Assembly: GCA_017979445.1 (NCBI GenBank)
Contig: CM030708.1
Coordinates: forward strand, 31,686,721-31,750,720
Length of the DNA: 64,000 nt
Reading direction: 5' to 3'
Origin: Akebia trifoliata
Lineage: Eukaryota > Streptophyta > Magnoliopsida > Ranunculales > Lardizabalaceae
Numbering within the stretch: position 1 is the stretch's first letter; every line of letters begins with the position of its first letter. The position numbers and the translations under genes were made by a program. Positions 41,401-52,847 of the stretch are shown one piece after another. Under the pieces are notes generated by a model. The model had not been told where the DNA came from. It was given only the letters and a program-made list of their open reading frames with translations, and did not search any database.

Positions 41401-44262
41401 ATACATTTTTCTTGGCCATCAGCAACGCTTCTATAGAAACTAGACTGAGAGAACTGGTAACAGAGTAAAATGAAGTCCACTTGTTTTTTTCACGAACATC
41501 ATCTAAGAAGCCTGACGACTGAATCAAGTTGAATTAAGCAGCCCTCTTTGGAGAGAAATGGTGTTTTATTAATTATGGATGATTTACAACCTTGAGAAGG
41601 GATTAAATAGAAGAAAACTATCAGTCCTAATCTAGAATGGAATATATCTACATCCTAATCTTAATATCAAATATCCTATCTTAAAAAGGGATGAGATACA
41701 ACCCTTAATGTATGGTGTACCTCACATATAACTTATTAGTTTACGATGCATTCTCAATCACCCTCCCACAATTGTATGTTCCTTTAAATAAGGAACATGC
41801 AATTGGTTATATGTAATATTATCCATTGCTCACATTGGTTGAATGGCTGACATAGCCAGAAAATGTCCATCGTAGTGGTGGTGATCAATTGACCATTGCA
41901 TATCTGCAAAGCTCATCACTGCCACATCCAGCTCATCTTGAAGATTGTGATGTAGACAACCTATTAGATTAGGTCATCAAGATCTCTCCCAAGGGCATTT
42001 GATTGGATTGTTCAGCTTGATTATATCTTGATGATGATGAGAAGTAGAGATCATCGGATTGAAAATATTTTATATTATTGAGGGAGGTTGAAATTGTTGA
42101 ATAGGTGAGGGTTTTATTTTTTGAATGAAAGGAGGAAAAAAAGTCTAATGGAAATGAAAGTCGGATGGCAATGAGAGATGGATTGCAAAATCCATATGGA
42201 TTCGGCAAGACAATGACTGATCCGATCGTAGGATTAGAGCTGCCATGGCTCCAATAGCATGTACAGAATGGAGTTCCATTAATTCTTGATGATTTACAAT
42301 AACACTAAGACAGGTTTAATTATAGGAAAAATAGCAATTAATCCTAATCTAGAAAGGAATATATATATATATATAGATTTTATTCTTACTCTCATTGTGA
42401 AATATCCTAATCTTGGATGAGATACACCCATAAAGTTATGGTGTATCTCATGAAAACCTTATTATAATGCATACGATGCACATCAATTGTATATTTCCTA
42501 TCACCCATCCGTTGTGCAATTTCACCTCAGGACTGAGGAAATTGACAACTTCTTCCCAACCAGGCAAATACAACACCCATAGTAGTAAAAGATGGTCGCC
42601 CTTGATCCAATGAAATTCTAGTTTCCGTTCATCAATAAAAAGCTTTTGTGCATTAATTCAAATCAAACTATCCATGGAAATGATTCTTAGTGGCTTAAAT
42701 CTCCGAATTCAAGTCAATGACGAACTCATAAGGCTACTCCCCTGGTTCAAAATTATAATAAGTTAAATTACAATCCATAAACTTTATAGTTTGAGTGAGG
42801 CTTTAGTGTCCGGAAGCATTAATGACATACTCAGAGCAACTCTAACGCACTTGGACTCTCGTTCCGTATTCTTTCCCAACTATCGTTATATAGAGCCAAA
42901 GCCCTCCAAAAGAGCTCCAATGCACTTGGGCTCTCTACTTTGAAATTTTCTAGAGAAAGAAAGTGCGAGAGACAAAAGAAGATAGTGGATTTCTCTCTCT
43001 ACTTGTTGGCGGTAAAAAATGATAGCAATTGTGACACATCTTACTGTAGCTGAATTTGTGGAGAGTATTTTTGCTAGTACGGTTGGAGTGAGGACCTCTT
43101 GAATAGGCAAAATGACTCTCCACAATAAAATACCTAGCAGAGATGCCTTACAGATATGCCTATTTGCGTTGGAGTTGCTCTAAGTGGGGCCCACATGATT
43201 TTAAATGGATTTTATATATTCATTTCGTAGCTACTTTTAACATTAGTTGTGATCTATTCACCAATACTTATTTATTTTGGATAGTTTTTTCTCGAATTTT
43301 ATTGCTATTTATTATTTTTACATATTTAATGGGATATGTGGGATCATTGGATTTCACAATAAGATTTTCCGTTCTCTAAAGGAGATGAGAGAAGAGAAGT
43401 CCTCTTAATATTCCAAAAACTCACAAGATAGAGAGATTCAAAGAATTGAACAAAAGATTTATTAGGTTCAATCATTTCAATGTTTTTTTTCCTCTCTTCA
43501 AAACCGCCACAACCCTAATGGGCTCAACAACTACACCCAAGTGGGGGAAACTAGCATCTTAAGGAGATCGTATTAAACATGTGCCTCAATGTCTTCACTA
43601 ACAAAAAAAAGATAACTTTTTCTATCATTTTTATTTAAATTTATTTCGCAAAGTAATCCATATTGGGCCGTGTACATGCCTCGGGACTTCTAAAATTTCC
43701 CAATGGAAGGTTTTTGCTAATTTATTTTCTATCTAAATTTAGATAATTATAAAAAATAAAAATAAAAGGTTTAATTTTTCTATGAGTATTTGAGATGCAT
43801 GTTACTCCTAAAGAATTTAGAGAATTAACCTCTTAATTTTGTAATTTCTATTATGGTTGAATTCATCTTAGATTAATCCCGCACAGTTTACTTCATATTA
43901 TTCGAACATAAACAAATAAATATTTCTTCCAAATTCACAAAAGTATCCCAAAAAGGAAAAAAAAAAATCCAAAATAAAAACAACAAAAAGTATATAGGCG
44001 GATTCAAATTCAAAATGGAAAATTTCGATTTCTTTCTCATCGATTAGATCAGTTCGTCAAACTTTCAGAATCTTGAAATAGAAATCAATATATAGAGAGA
44101 AATCGAGAGAGAGAGAGAGAAAGAACTGACCTCCAAGAATCTAGTTTCCTGTTCGAGGCGCTTCAATTCAGCGAGAAACCGATGCTTCCCTCGCGTATCA
44201 GTTGCGATCCCCAAAGTAAGTTGGTGATCGATCGATGATGCAGTTTCAGACTCCGTCGCCAT
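35424..44262 (-). CDS. Heterotrimeric G-protein gamma subunit (AGG1/2 type), four exons
   Basis: Exons on the minus strand: 44262-44131 (44 codons), 35820-35768, 35639-35595 and 35508-35424. Phases 0, 2, 2 agree and the product is 104 residues, close to known type-A plant gamma subunits. A coiled-coil (GKHRFLAELKRLEQETRFLE, then EELEELEKTAKVSAACQE) pairs with G-beta. It is followed by LLINVETRPDALLPFTNGP and NPGWDRWFEGP. The C-terminus GCRCWFL ends in a CaaX box (CWFL; the final Leu favours geranylgeranylation) with an extra upstream Cys for S-acylation, so it should anchor G-beta-gamma at the plasma membrane. Odd points: the usual DPLLP motif reads DALLP here, and intron 1 is 8310 bp while introns 2 and 3 are 128 and 86 bp. 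The last two exons are short and were found by frame and motif. I am confident of the family, less so of the AGG1 versus AGG2 assignment. Confidence 0.93.
35909..36095. mobile_element. Short inverted-repeat element (hairpin-core family) in G-gamma intron 1
   Basis: The ends read CTGACACCCCCCTCT and, inverted, CTGACTCCTCCCTCT. Inside, AGAACCATAG ... CGGGATACACA and TGTGTATCCCAAGG ... CTATGGTTCTG are arms of a second inverted repeat. The same layout occurs at 20671-20822. No coding capacity. Confidence 0.75.
36654..36672 (+). other. Possible LTR-retrotransposon primer-binding site remnant
   Basis: TGGTATTAGAGATCA resembles the TGGTATCAGAGC primer-binding site complementary to initiator methionine tRNA used by plant Copia and Gypsy elements. 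No flanking LTR or gag-pol frame was recognised, so it could be chance. Confidence 0.25.
37410..38900 (-). mobile_element. Degraded RTE-type LINE in G-gamma intron 1
   Basis: On the minus strand this copy has the same reverse-transcriptase pieces as the fragment at 28540-29650 (near 38430 a KAYD-like box, near 38210-38340 the region before the catalytic box). Its 3' end near 37410-37470 reads TTGACCCC-like sequence, then AAATCCTTGGGATGAGGC and a GAT-rich tail, which is typical of plant RTE ends. It has many stops and is inactive. Confidence 0.7.
39000..41559. other. Middle of G-gamma intron 1, no exon seen
   Basis: AT-rich with scattered short frames, none with codon bias or recognisable domains. 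Confidence 0.45.
41560..42510. repeat. Two diverged direct repeats, possible LTR remnants
   Basis: The stretches 41560-41790 and 42270-42510 share ordered blocks: GATGATTTACAA, CCTAATCTAGAA, GGAATATAT, AAATATCCTA, GATGAGATACA and a TATGGTGTA..CTCA block. They are about 700 bp apart and in the same orientation. This fits LTRs of a small or internally deleted retroelement, or two insertions of one element. No gag or pol coding is visible between them. Confidence 0.45.
42832..43184. mobile_element. Miniature inverted-repeat element in G-gamma intron 1
   Basis: The left end CAGAGCAACTCTAACGCA and the right end TGCGTTGGAGTTGCTCTAAG are inverted copies. The inside has GAGCTCCAATGCACTTGG and GAGTGAGGACC-like subrepeats and no coding frame. 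The TIR type GAGCAACTCCAA is common among plant miniature elements. Confidence 0.8.
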
Positions 44263-45121
44263 GAAACCCTACCTTACACTTCCGATTCGATTAGTAATTC
44301 AAACTAAACCTAAGAGAAACACAGAAACCAATCTCTACGACACCAACAACGACAACGAAGACGCCATTAATGGAACAGGTAATCGCTCGAAGAACTAAAA
44401 GAGAATCATCTCATCTCATCTCATCGAGAGAACGATCAAATTTCAAATCTCGCCAAGAATCTGAAACTCAAAAGTTGTTTGTTTTTGCTGTTAGTCTTGA
44501 AAGCTGTTTTTCTTTCTATGATTCCTTTTGGACGCTTTGGTCATGTAGAGTAAATTTTTGCTGTCTCACTTACTTCGAAATTTGAAACATCCATCGCCAT
44601 CTCCAATTGCCACGTCATAATTTTCTTGTTGAACGTTAGTCATTGGCCCCCACACACACCAACAAATTTTGAAAGAGTCGTGCCGAGTAATTCAACTTGA
44701 CCACGTCTGGGACATTGGTGTGCACATAACCATAAATGCTCCTCACTCGAATCTCAATGAAAAGTATCTATGGTTTTATCGATACATCAACATCAGCATT
44801 TTTCATTTTGAAATCTTCTAATAATCTTTTGTGGTGTGCCATTGACTCCTTCGTAGAAATTTTTAAATGATGTTTAGAAGAAAAAGAGTGTGATGAGATT
44901 CGATAAGTCAATTACAAGAATTCAGATTTGATTAATTATATCTTATAATCGACTTTGTCAACAATCCATTATCGATCACCTTTTATGTGCTGAGGTATAT
45001 TGATTAAAAGATGACGATATTTTTTGTGTGCCGCAGATCGAGTTTCTGAATTTTCAAATCATTCTTCCTCTTTATTTTTCCAATTTTTTGTTTTTTAAGC
45101 TTTCACATATATATATATATA
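44263..45121. other. G-gamma promoter side and intergenic
   Basis: The G-gamma leader reads toward the left. (CATCT)n occurs at 44407-44427. A weak hairpin-core element lies at 44700-44815 (ACATAACCATAAATGCTC ... AGTATCTATGGTTTTATC). Confidence 0.45.
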
Positions 45122-45499
45122 GGGTAGCGTTCAAGGGCAAACTTTTTAGCAAACTTTTTGGCAAAACATTTTTCAAAACATGGGTTAGAGGTTTTGGAAT
45201 GGGCTGATTTTTGGTGAGGATGATCTCTACGGTGAGGAGATCATCCTCACCAAAAATCAGCCCATTCCAAAACTTCTAACCCATGTTTACAAGCTGAAAA
45301 ATTGTGGACCGTCCACTTTTTGTAAACTGTTTTTGATGGGGTTAGAAGTTTTGGAATGTGCTGATTTTTGGTGATGATGATCTCCTCACCGTAGAGATCA
45401 TCCTCACAAAAAATCAGCCCATTCCAAAATCTCTAACTCATGTTTTGAAAAATGTTTTGCCAAAAAGTTTGCTAAAAAGTTGGCCATTGAACGCCCCCC
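45122..45499. mobile_element. Micron-like element in a (TA)n tract, copy 1
   Basis: GGGTAGCGTTCAAGGGCAAA at the left is answered by an inverted TTGGCCATTGAACGCCCCCC at the right. Two internal hairpins each carry GGAATGGGCTGATTTTT and its complement around GATGATCTC. (TA)n runs flank it directly on both sides. Rice Micron elements have this habit of sitting inside TA microsatellites. Confidence 0.75.
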
Positions 45500-45520
45500 A
45501 TATATATATATATATATATA

Positions 45521-45900
45521 GGGTCACGTTATTACGACCCCCTTTTGGACCCCCTTTGCGACACACCTTTTTGTCTTATATGGGCAAAAAGGTTGGAATG
45601 GGCTGATTTTTTGTGAGGATGATCTCTATGGTGAGGGGATCATCCTCGAAAAAAATCATCCCATTCCAAAACTTCTAACCCCATCAAAATTGATTTACAA
45701 AAATTGGACGGTCTATAATTTTTCAACAAAAATCGGACGGTCTAGAAGTTTTGGAATGGGATGATTTTTTGCCAGGATGATCCCCTCACCATAGAGATCA
45801 TCCTCACAAAAAATCAGCCCATTCCAAACCTTTTTGCCCATATAAGACAAAAAGGTGTGTCGCAAAGGGGGTCCAAAAGGGGGTCGTAATAACGTGACCC
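45521..45900. mobile_element. Micron-like element in a (TA)n tract, copy 2
   Basis: A 380-bp element whose ends GGGTCACGTTATTACGACCC and GGGTCGTAATAACGTGACCC are perfect inverted copies for at least 20 bp, extending to roughly 90 bp with few mismatches. It is separated from copy 1 only by 20-21 bp of (TA)n and followed by another (TA)n. The internal GAATGGG(C/A)TGATTTTT hairpins are shared with copy 1, but the termini differ. Confidence 0.8.
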
Positions 45901-47031
45901 ATATATATATATATATATATATTAATATGAAAACATCCTTCCAAAGGTGCAATGTAGACAAGAAGAGAGACTGAATACATAAATACTATTATTTAATCAT
46001 ATTTTAGAAGAAAAATTCAAATTCTCAAAAATATGATTAATTAAATGTGCAAGTCATCTAAGACCTCAGTAATCGAATAAATTAAAAGGTTAGAGAAAAT
46101 TGACTAATAAAAAATATGGAATCTAGTTGGTTGAATATTAAATCCCTGATAAAACATCAATTTAAATAGGTTGAAATGTTTTATTTTGGTCGTTGAATTT
46201 TGTTTTATTAATTGGGATTTCGTATTTTTTTAATCAAGTAGTTTTGCTGAGTCAATGGATCTTGACCCATACTTAAAATGCATTTACAATCTTCACTCGG
46301 TCTATACTTGGTCGATGTGGCACGTGCACAAGGAAAAAGATCTACAATTTTGTGCACGTGCCATGTTGACCGAGTGAAAATTTTCAAGTTAGATCATCAT
46401 TAGTCTTATAAATAACCATAGTAATCAAATTAATAAAAAATTTCGAGTTGGATGCGATGATTTGTAAAGACAATAGTTAAATGTTTCAATTTTATAAAAG
46501 GTAATTTTTCAAATTTTAATAAATTATTTTTTAATTATTTAAGTTGAAATTTCATTTTGAAACACAATCTTTTGAAATATTTTTAATTATCTTTTGTAAT
46601 TAATGGGGACAACATTAAATTTCAATTCAACGTTAAAGAGTTAATATTTAGATTATAGAATTTAATCTCATAGTCTTCGCATCACTAGCTTGAACTTGCA
46701 GGTTCGATCTTAGCATGCTTCGAACAAATTTTCTTTTCGTTTAACAGTTTCAATAATGCTAATTTTCAAGATACGATTAATTAACATAAGCTCACACTTC
46801 CTTCTCTTTTTCCATTCTATAAATATTTTTAATGTGATCTTACTCCTTTGTATATTTTAGTAATATTTCTTCCATTTTTGTAATCGCGATAAAACAAAAC
46901 CAAATCCGAGAAATTTCAATTGATTATTGCAAATATTAGTTCATAAAACTCCTAACTAGTAACAAATAGTTATAATTTAAACATAGAGGCCTCGAGCTTA
47001 TGTAGAACATCGTCACCAATTTCAATTTCAA
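45901..47031. other. Intergenic, with one hairpin-core element
   Basis: 46297-46378 has GTGGCACGTGCACAAGG and TTGTGCACGTGCCATGTTGA as arms (ACTCGGTC / GACCGAGT outside them). No gene seen. Confidence 0.6.
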
Positions 47032-48918
47032 TTAATCTCTCAGGCTATGTTTCGAGTACTCGAGCTTCTCCTCATCGTCCCACAAAGCATAAGCCTCTTC
47101 ACCATGTACGGCATTGTCGCCAATTTGCAACTCCTCGTCACTCAGTCGAAGAGGAGTAACTAACCTTATAAGCAAACATATTAAGCTCGTGGTAACGATA
47201 TTCAAGACAATTATGAAAACAATTCCTCCTAATTGAACGGTCATTTGGCGAAATCCAGCAGTGGTTCGGCCAGTTTGGAACCCGTAAGCGAGCCCAATAT
47301 ATCTCTCCAAATTATCGGAAAAGAAGAGTTTGTTGAGGTTGGGTTTGGCGAAAAAGCCCGTTAGAATGCCACCCAAGCATCCAGCGACCGCGTGTGTGTG
47401 GAAGACGGCCATGGTGTCATCGACTTCCTGTAACATATTGATCTTCTTGTGGAGGACCATCATGCTGTACCATGGAATGCTTCCTGACATTATCCCCATG
47501 AGAATGGCAGCCCAACATTCCACAACTCCTGTTCAAGGGTATTTTTGGAATTAAGTTACATCTACATAGACCCATTTCATCATTTTCTAGGAATTATTCA
47601 AAGGATTTGGGTTTGGCCCAAGACTTATTTCCTATGTTTAAGTTTCGACCGAAAGGGTAGTTTAGTCATTTTCACCTGCCGCGGGGGTGATACAAACTAG
47701 GCCTGTGATCAACCCCTGTACAGCTCCAATAATGGATGGCTTTCCGTAGAAGAGGACGTCGAGCAAGATCCAGACGAGTAAACTGGTAGCAGCGCACACA
47801 TGGGTGTTAATGATGGCTAGTGATGCATCGATGCTGACTACGTAAGGATCACCACCGTTGAATCCAGTCCAACCCATCCAAAGTAGGCCCGCCCCAGCAA
47901 GCATTAGAAGGATGTTATTTGGTGGGAACCTCTCTCTATCCTTATACATTCTAGGCCCAACCTTCACAATTGATCCATAATTTGAATATAGTTGTCTAGA
48001 TTATAATTTTCCAAGTTTTCGAATGCTTCGGTCAGTAAAAGAAAAATCGAAATATTCATCAAAATGGAATGAAACATTCATTTTTTTTTAATGAAACATT
48101 CTCAAAGTAATTATAAAGTTATAAAATGTCTTAAACGATATGTATCACCCTTTCCATGTCAAGAAGAATCTATAAATCCTTCATTTTTATTTTCAAAAAA
48201 TAATTCATTTTTCTCTCAAAATACTACCTTGTTTTTAAGGTTTGAAAGCCGAAACAAAGAGAATCTAAAGGTTGAAGAACGGAGACAAGGACATTTAGTT
48301 CATTTGATTAATATTTCTTAGTATACTTACCCAATAAGCAGCAGTGAATCCAGCAACACCAGATGAGAGGTGAATGACATAGCCACCTGAATAATCGATA
48401 ATTCCCATCTTAAACAACCATCCGTGAGGACACCATAGACTAAACGCACCGACAGTGTAGGAAAACGTAAGCCATAGAGGTACAAACAACATCCAAGCAT
48501 AGAAATTCATCCTCCCTAGTAGTGCACCAGCGATCAAAATCAATGTTATTGCTGCGAACACAAATTGAAAGAACACCATAGTAGCGTTAGGAAACATCCC
48601 CGAGAAGGCCGGTGCAAGAAGAAATTTTTGATCTAAAGACAACCCAGGCTTTCCTAAGAAAAACACCATTGTTTCACCGAAAGACATTTTGAATCCCCAC
48701 CCAACCCAACAAACTAGGACGGCCGCAAAGGCATAAAGGGCCATGAATGCAGAGTTCACAGCCCATTTCTTCTTGACAATGCTGCCATAGAGGATGACAA
48801 GCCCTGGGACACTTTGTAGACCGACTAGTGTAGCCGCGGTGAGTTGCCATGCATTGTCACCCTTGTTCATCCATTCAGGATTTGCTTCGTTAGGAATAAG
48901 GTTTGAAGGGTACGACAT
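47032..48918 (-). CDS. AMT3: Ammonium transporter, AMT2/AMT3 subfamily, three exons
   Basis: Minus-strand exons 48918-48331 (196 codons), 47961-47676 and 47528-47032 join in phases 0 and 1 into 456 residues. The start [20 protein letters not shown] is followed by [20 protein letters not shown], the first membrane segments. The Amt signature runs through [18 protein letters not shown]; His183 and His337 (VFHTHAVAG) are the twin pore histidines. About 11 membrane segments are expected. The cytosolic tail [12 protein letters not shown] is the regulatory tail typical of the family. Plant AMT2/3-type (Mep-like) genes have introns, unlike AMT1, which fits here. They move ammonium across the plasma membrane; several AMT3 genes are induced in mycorrhizal roots or senescing leaves. 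Residues after GALLGRMNF and [10 protein letters not shown] look closer to AMT3/4 than AMT2;1. The segment after PNLNKLFF is somewhat short, so the subgroup is less certain than the family. Confidence 0.95.
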
Positions 48919-49554
48919 TTTTTCCGAGCTGACTTGGAAGAATTTAACTTTAAGAAGGACATATATGTAGAGTTGTTGTTGTTGTTGTTCCTCTTATCCA
49001 TATGTACATGTTTATTTGTTAGGCACTTTGACATATAAGGTGAAGATGGTTTTGTTTTATAGGAGAGAAGGGACTGAGTTACTAATTCTAGCTGTTATTT
49101 GCTTGGATATGGTGTTTCTTTGTGATTTGCATTGGATGTTACGAAAATTTTGACTTCTTGTAGTTCGATTGAATTACTGGATTGCCCCTCACACTTTTTC
49201 TTTGTCATTATTGGATGAATCCTTAGTTAAAATCTATGTCTTAAAACTCGAATAATCAACTCAACTCGGATACCCAATGTACTGAATTAAGTTGATGACA
49301 CATGATTTGACTCGGACAAATCAACTATATATGTATATACATGCACATATATATCATAAAATATTTTACTGTTTTGGGAATTTCTATGAAAATCTAAATA
49401 TCTCAAGATCTAAGTCGTGAGCTACTAAGCTCTGGTATGTTTGAAACACACTTGATCTAGAGTCAACCATGAGTATATAATGAGATAATCATAAAGAGCA
49501 AAGTATAAAAATGGACTCAAACAATTATAAAATAATAATGTATGTATTTAACCT
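48919..49554. other. AMT3-like gene upstream region
   Basis: About 640 bp of AT-rich sequence with a (GTT)n run at 48972-48988. A TATA box is not evident. Confidence 0.4.
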
Positions 49555-49745
49555 TAAGGGGTTGGTTCAATGGCAATTTCACACCAATAAGCGATCAGTG
49601 CCCATAGATCGCGAGTTTGATATCCAATGTGAGCATTAATTCCTCAAGGATCACCCATGAGGACACACCCTCACTTACTTGATGTGTGTGATGTGCAAGT
49701 GTTGCATATGCCCTGAGATTAATCCTTAGACAAGACCATGGTCTA
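49555..49745 (+). mobile_element. tRNA-derived SINE
   Basis: Box A-like TGGTTCAATGGCAA at 49563-49576 and box B-like GCGAGTTTGATATCC at 49610-49624 have Pol III promoter spacing. The body matches the SINE halves at 12.4 and 12.9 kb (ATTAATTCCTCAAGG, CCTCACTTACTTG, GTGTGATGTGCAAGTG). The tail runs into (ATA)n at 49747-49766. Confidence 0.75.
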
Positions 49746-50414
49746 TTATAATAATAATAATAATAATGTATGTATTTGAATTCTTGAACTGGAATCCAAA
49801 TTATATATATTGAAACTATTCTGGTATCATTTTTTTTCATCCAAGCATTCTTAAGACAAGAAGGTTATAATCGTAATTGCACCTGACATTGGATTTTCCA
49901 ATGCTTATGACCTTAAAATGCATCTCACCTTGAACCTCATACTTATCTTTTGTCTATTTTATCTATCATTTTCAACTTCTCCTTAATCCTTCATTGTAAG
50001 AACTCTTGATTTTACATCTAAAAATCAAGATAATAACCTCAACTTCAAACCGATTTTGAAAAATAAAATAAAAATTCCTATAATATTTTTTGCTTATATT
50101 TTTTTTATAAAAAACTTTGCAACCCAATCAACTTTTCATCCGGAACAATTTTCTTTCCGTGACTTGTTCCACTATTTAGAAATATTTTACTCTCTCCAAC
50201 GTTATAACCAATACATTTACATTCATTTATAACTTGCTTTGCTTCTTTTTTTTTTATCAATTTCAAAACTTATTATATTTCCATTGTTTTTTTGTGCCAT
50301 GGCGCAAATAAGATTGGGAGGAGTTGGCTTACAATCCAACTACCAGGAGTACACGATCTGTAGATCAACATGTAATACCCTAATTGCATGCTTGACACAC
50401 GTCCCACACATGCA

Positions 50415-50462
50415 CAATGAGACACGTGTCATGTACCCTCTATTCCTCCTCTTATATACAAA
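50415..50462 (+). promoter_or_regulatory. G-box and TATA box of the proline-rich gene
   Basis: A palindromic GACACGTGTC (CACGTG core at 50423-50428) lies about 25 bp before a TATATA box at 50454, which is about 50 bp before the ATG at 50506. The spacing fits a plant core promoter. G-boxes bind bZIP and bHLH factors in light, ABA or stress responses. Confidence 0.5.
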
Positions 50463-50505
50463 ACTTCATATTTTTTTTTCAATTTTTCATTCAAGAAGGA
50501 GAAAC

Positions 50506-51045
50506 ATGTCTACCTCTTCAATGTCCATCTACCTTGCCAAGAAATCCATCCCATTGTTTACAGTTAATTCTACTACAAGAAACCTAAACCCATCTCTCTC
50601 ACTAAAAAAGAAATTCTACATCAACAATATGACCCACAAATCAACCCAAAACCCATATCATTTGCTGACCCATAACCAATCTGACCCACCAGCCAAACCT
50701 CCCCCAGAGTTCCCAACAATTCCCAACTCAGAACCTTATTTTCCTAAAGAGGTACCAGTATTTCAAACACCTCCAGAGTTTGATACAATACCACCAGAGA
50801 AGATCCCTGAACTGCCACCACAGACACCTGGAACTGGGCCTGGGCCTAACCCAGGACCAGATTTTCCAGGCCCACCAACTCCATCACAACCAGTTCCTGA
50901 CATTCCATTGCCCCCACCAGGTATATTGCCACCTCTTCCACCTGATATTTTACCACCAACTCCGCCGGACATTTTTCCACCACCATCAGTCCCACCAAAT
51001 ATTATCCCACCCACGGCTGCGCCCTTTGAGTTATTTTCTGTCTAG
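50506..51045 (+). CDS. Proline-rich protein of unknown function, intronless
   Basis: The start chosen at 50506 gives 179 residues. The open frame extends further left (to 50239), but that part lies upstream of the TATA box and looks non-coding. The first 45 residues are Ser/Lys/Asn-rich with few acidic residues, like an organelle targeting peptide, and there is no clear hydrophobic signal peptide. Residues about 60-170 are dominated by proline in irregular repeats such as PPPGILPPLPPDILPPTPPD and PEFPTIP/PEFDTIPPE, with no Ser-Pro4 blocks of classical extensins. An AATAAA-like signal is at 51134. Short Pro-rich proteins of this shape occur in many plants without assigned function. I am fairly sure it is expressed, because of frame, codon pattern and promoter, but the role is unknown. 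Confidence 0.7.
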   Translation: MSTSSMSIYLAKKSIPLFTVNSTTRNLNPSLSLKKKFYINNMTHKSTQNPYHLLTHNQSDPPAKPPPEFPTIPNSEPYFPKEVPVFQTPPEFDTIPPEKIPELPPQTPGTGPGPNPGPDFPGPPTPSQPVPDIPLPPPGILPPLPPDILPPTPPDIFPPPSVPPNIIPPTAAPFELFSV

Positions 51046-51406
51046 GTTGGTGAAGCTGCTGTTATAATGTTGTTAGTAATAGTTTTCTATTTTTTAATGT
51101 TGGTTTGCTATTTGATTTTATGTATGTTAAAAGAATAAAAGTTTATTAATGGCAGGATTACATGATTTTGGGCATTAGATAAGTACATGTATCACATTCT
51201 GAGAATTTTTTTGGATTATGGAAAAATCAATTTTAAATTTTATACGATTTTGGATTGATTAATGGTAGGATGCCACGTATATTGAGAACTTTCCTAATGT
51301 GGGTGTTTTTGTTAAATTGAGATGTCCTAACTACACTATCTTGCGATTCGTTGATCCGTCCGAATTCAGATTCTATGAAATTTTGGATTGACTTATGAGT
51401 CCATTG
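51046..51406. other. 3' region of the proline-rich gene
   Basis: AATAAA near 51135 may end the transcript. No further gene. Confidence 0.4.
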
Positions 51407-51590
51407 AACTTATCCACGTGGCATACTCAATCGATAACTTTGACCTGATAGGTTCGAAAATTGTAGATTTGCTCTCTCATGCTTTTCTCGAGATACAAAA
51501 CCACACTCTTTATGGGGAATCGTAATTCTCTATTCCGAGCCGAATTTAGCTCGTCAAGGGTGTTGATTGAGTATGTCACATGGGTAAGTT
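51407..51590. mobile_element. Miniature inverted-repeat element
   Basis: AACTTATCCACGTGGCATAC at the left pairs with GTATGTCACATGGGTAAGTT at the right, about 37 bp of arm with a few mismatches. The interior has a CGAGATACAAAA segment like the hairpin-core family. Confidence 0.65.
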
Positions 51591-52847
51591 AGATTATTAC
51601 GTTTCTTTCACTCATATATCGTCACATTGTTCATAATAATAATAATAATAAATAAATAAATAAAATAGAATAGAGGTCTATAAAATTAGGAATATTAATG
51701 GGAGATCATTTTGGACTTTCTATGGTTAGGGTTAAGGGATGTAAATGGTAAATCATCTTGTCCCTTATACTTAAATCTACTCCTATATTTTCACAAATGC
51801 CCTCATTTAGGACTTTTTCTTAATCCTTTTCGACATCCTCACCTCTATATCTATTGTGTTTAATTTGTAAACATAATTTTTTTTTTTTATGTATCTTTAA
51901 TCCTACTCATTACCAAATAGAAGATGAAAAGAAGATGGTTGTTGCCTTTTCTTTTTTTTTTTTTGAAAATTTGTAATCAATAACTTATCCTGATTATTTT
52001 ACTAAAGTTTACGCAATTTTTAATTGATAATTATAAATTTTCATTAAAAGATTTATTCATTTTCAATAATTCTAAGTGGTTTTTAGAATTTGGGCCATTA
52101 TAATGTGTTAAAAAAACATTGACATTAATTGCATGCATATATCGTAGTCCGAGTCATATTGATATGTTCAACAATGCATAACTTTTTTTATAATTTAAAT
52201 TATTATTATTTTTAATAAAAGTTGAAAAATACAATAAAATTAAAAAAAATATATAGAAAATGGGTGGAAGAGAAAATACAATAAAATTAAAAGAACGAAA
52301 GTAATAATCAAAGAAGAAAAATAATAAAATTAAAAAATGTCCTTTATTTGAGATTTTATGGGGTTCTTTAGATGATCGTGATTTAATTATTTGTCACTTT
52401 CAAGAAACGTCATCTCTTTAGTTTGGATATATAGTTTTTTTTTTTTCCTTCGAGTTCTACTAACCGGAAAGAAAAATAAGAAACTTGAGAGTAAATTAAT
52501 CTTGGCCAGAGTATCTCGTCTTATTCATGAACAATATTATCAAGATGACTCAAGTAAGTCTTTTTGATTTCGAATGATTTTCAAAATCATACAATTAATA
52601 GAGTAGACTAATCGAATCGTCTACTCTCACATAATTATCGTAGAAATTACTTGGTGTGTGTGAGGAGAGGGGTCTACATGTGCCCCAATGATTACAGTGG
52701 TGAGTGATTCATTTGCCAATTTTATTCAATCATGCCATGTGGTATTTTGGATGTGTCCGAGTAGAGCTTTCTATCTTTTTTGTAGATTTGATTGATGGGT
52801 GTGGGCCCGAGACTTGTTGAATATATATATATATATGTATATTTATT
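51591..52847. other. Intergenic, no gene seen
   Basis: (AAT)n at 51630-51664 and T/A runs. Nothing recognisable. Confidence 0.45.

Noticed and set aside
45358..45961. Open frames on both strands across the Micron-like elements
   Set aside because: They mirror each other because the elements are palindromic.
50239..50505. Upstream extension of the proline-rich frame
   Set aside because: It precedes the TATA box and its composition is that of non-coding DNA; the ATG at 50506 fits better.
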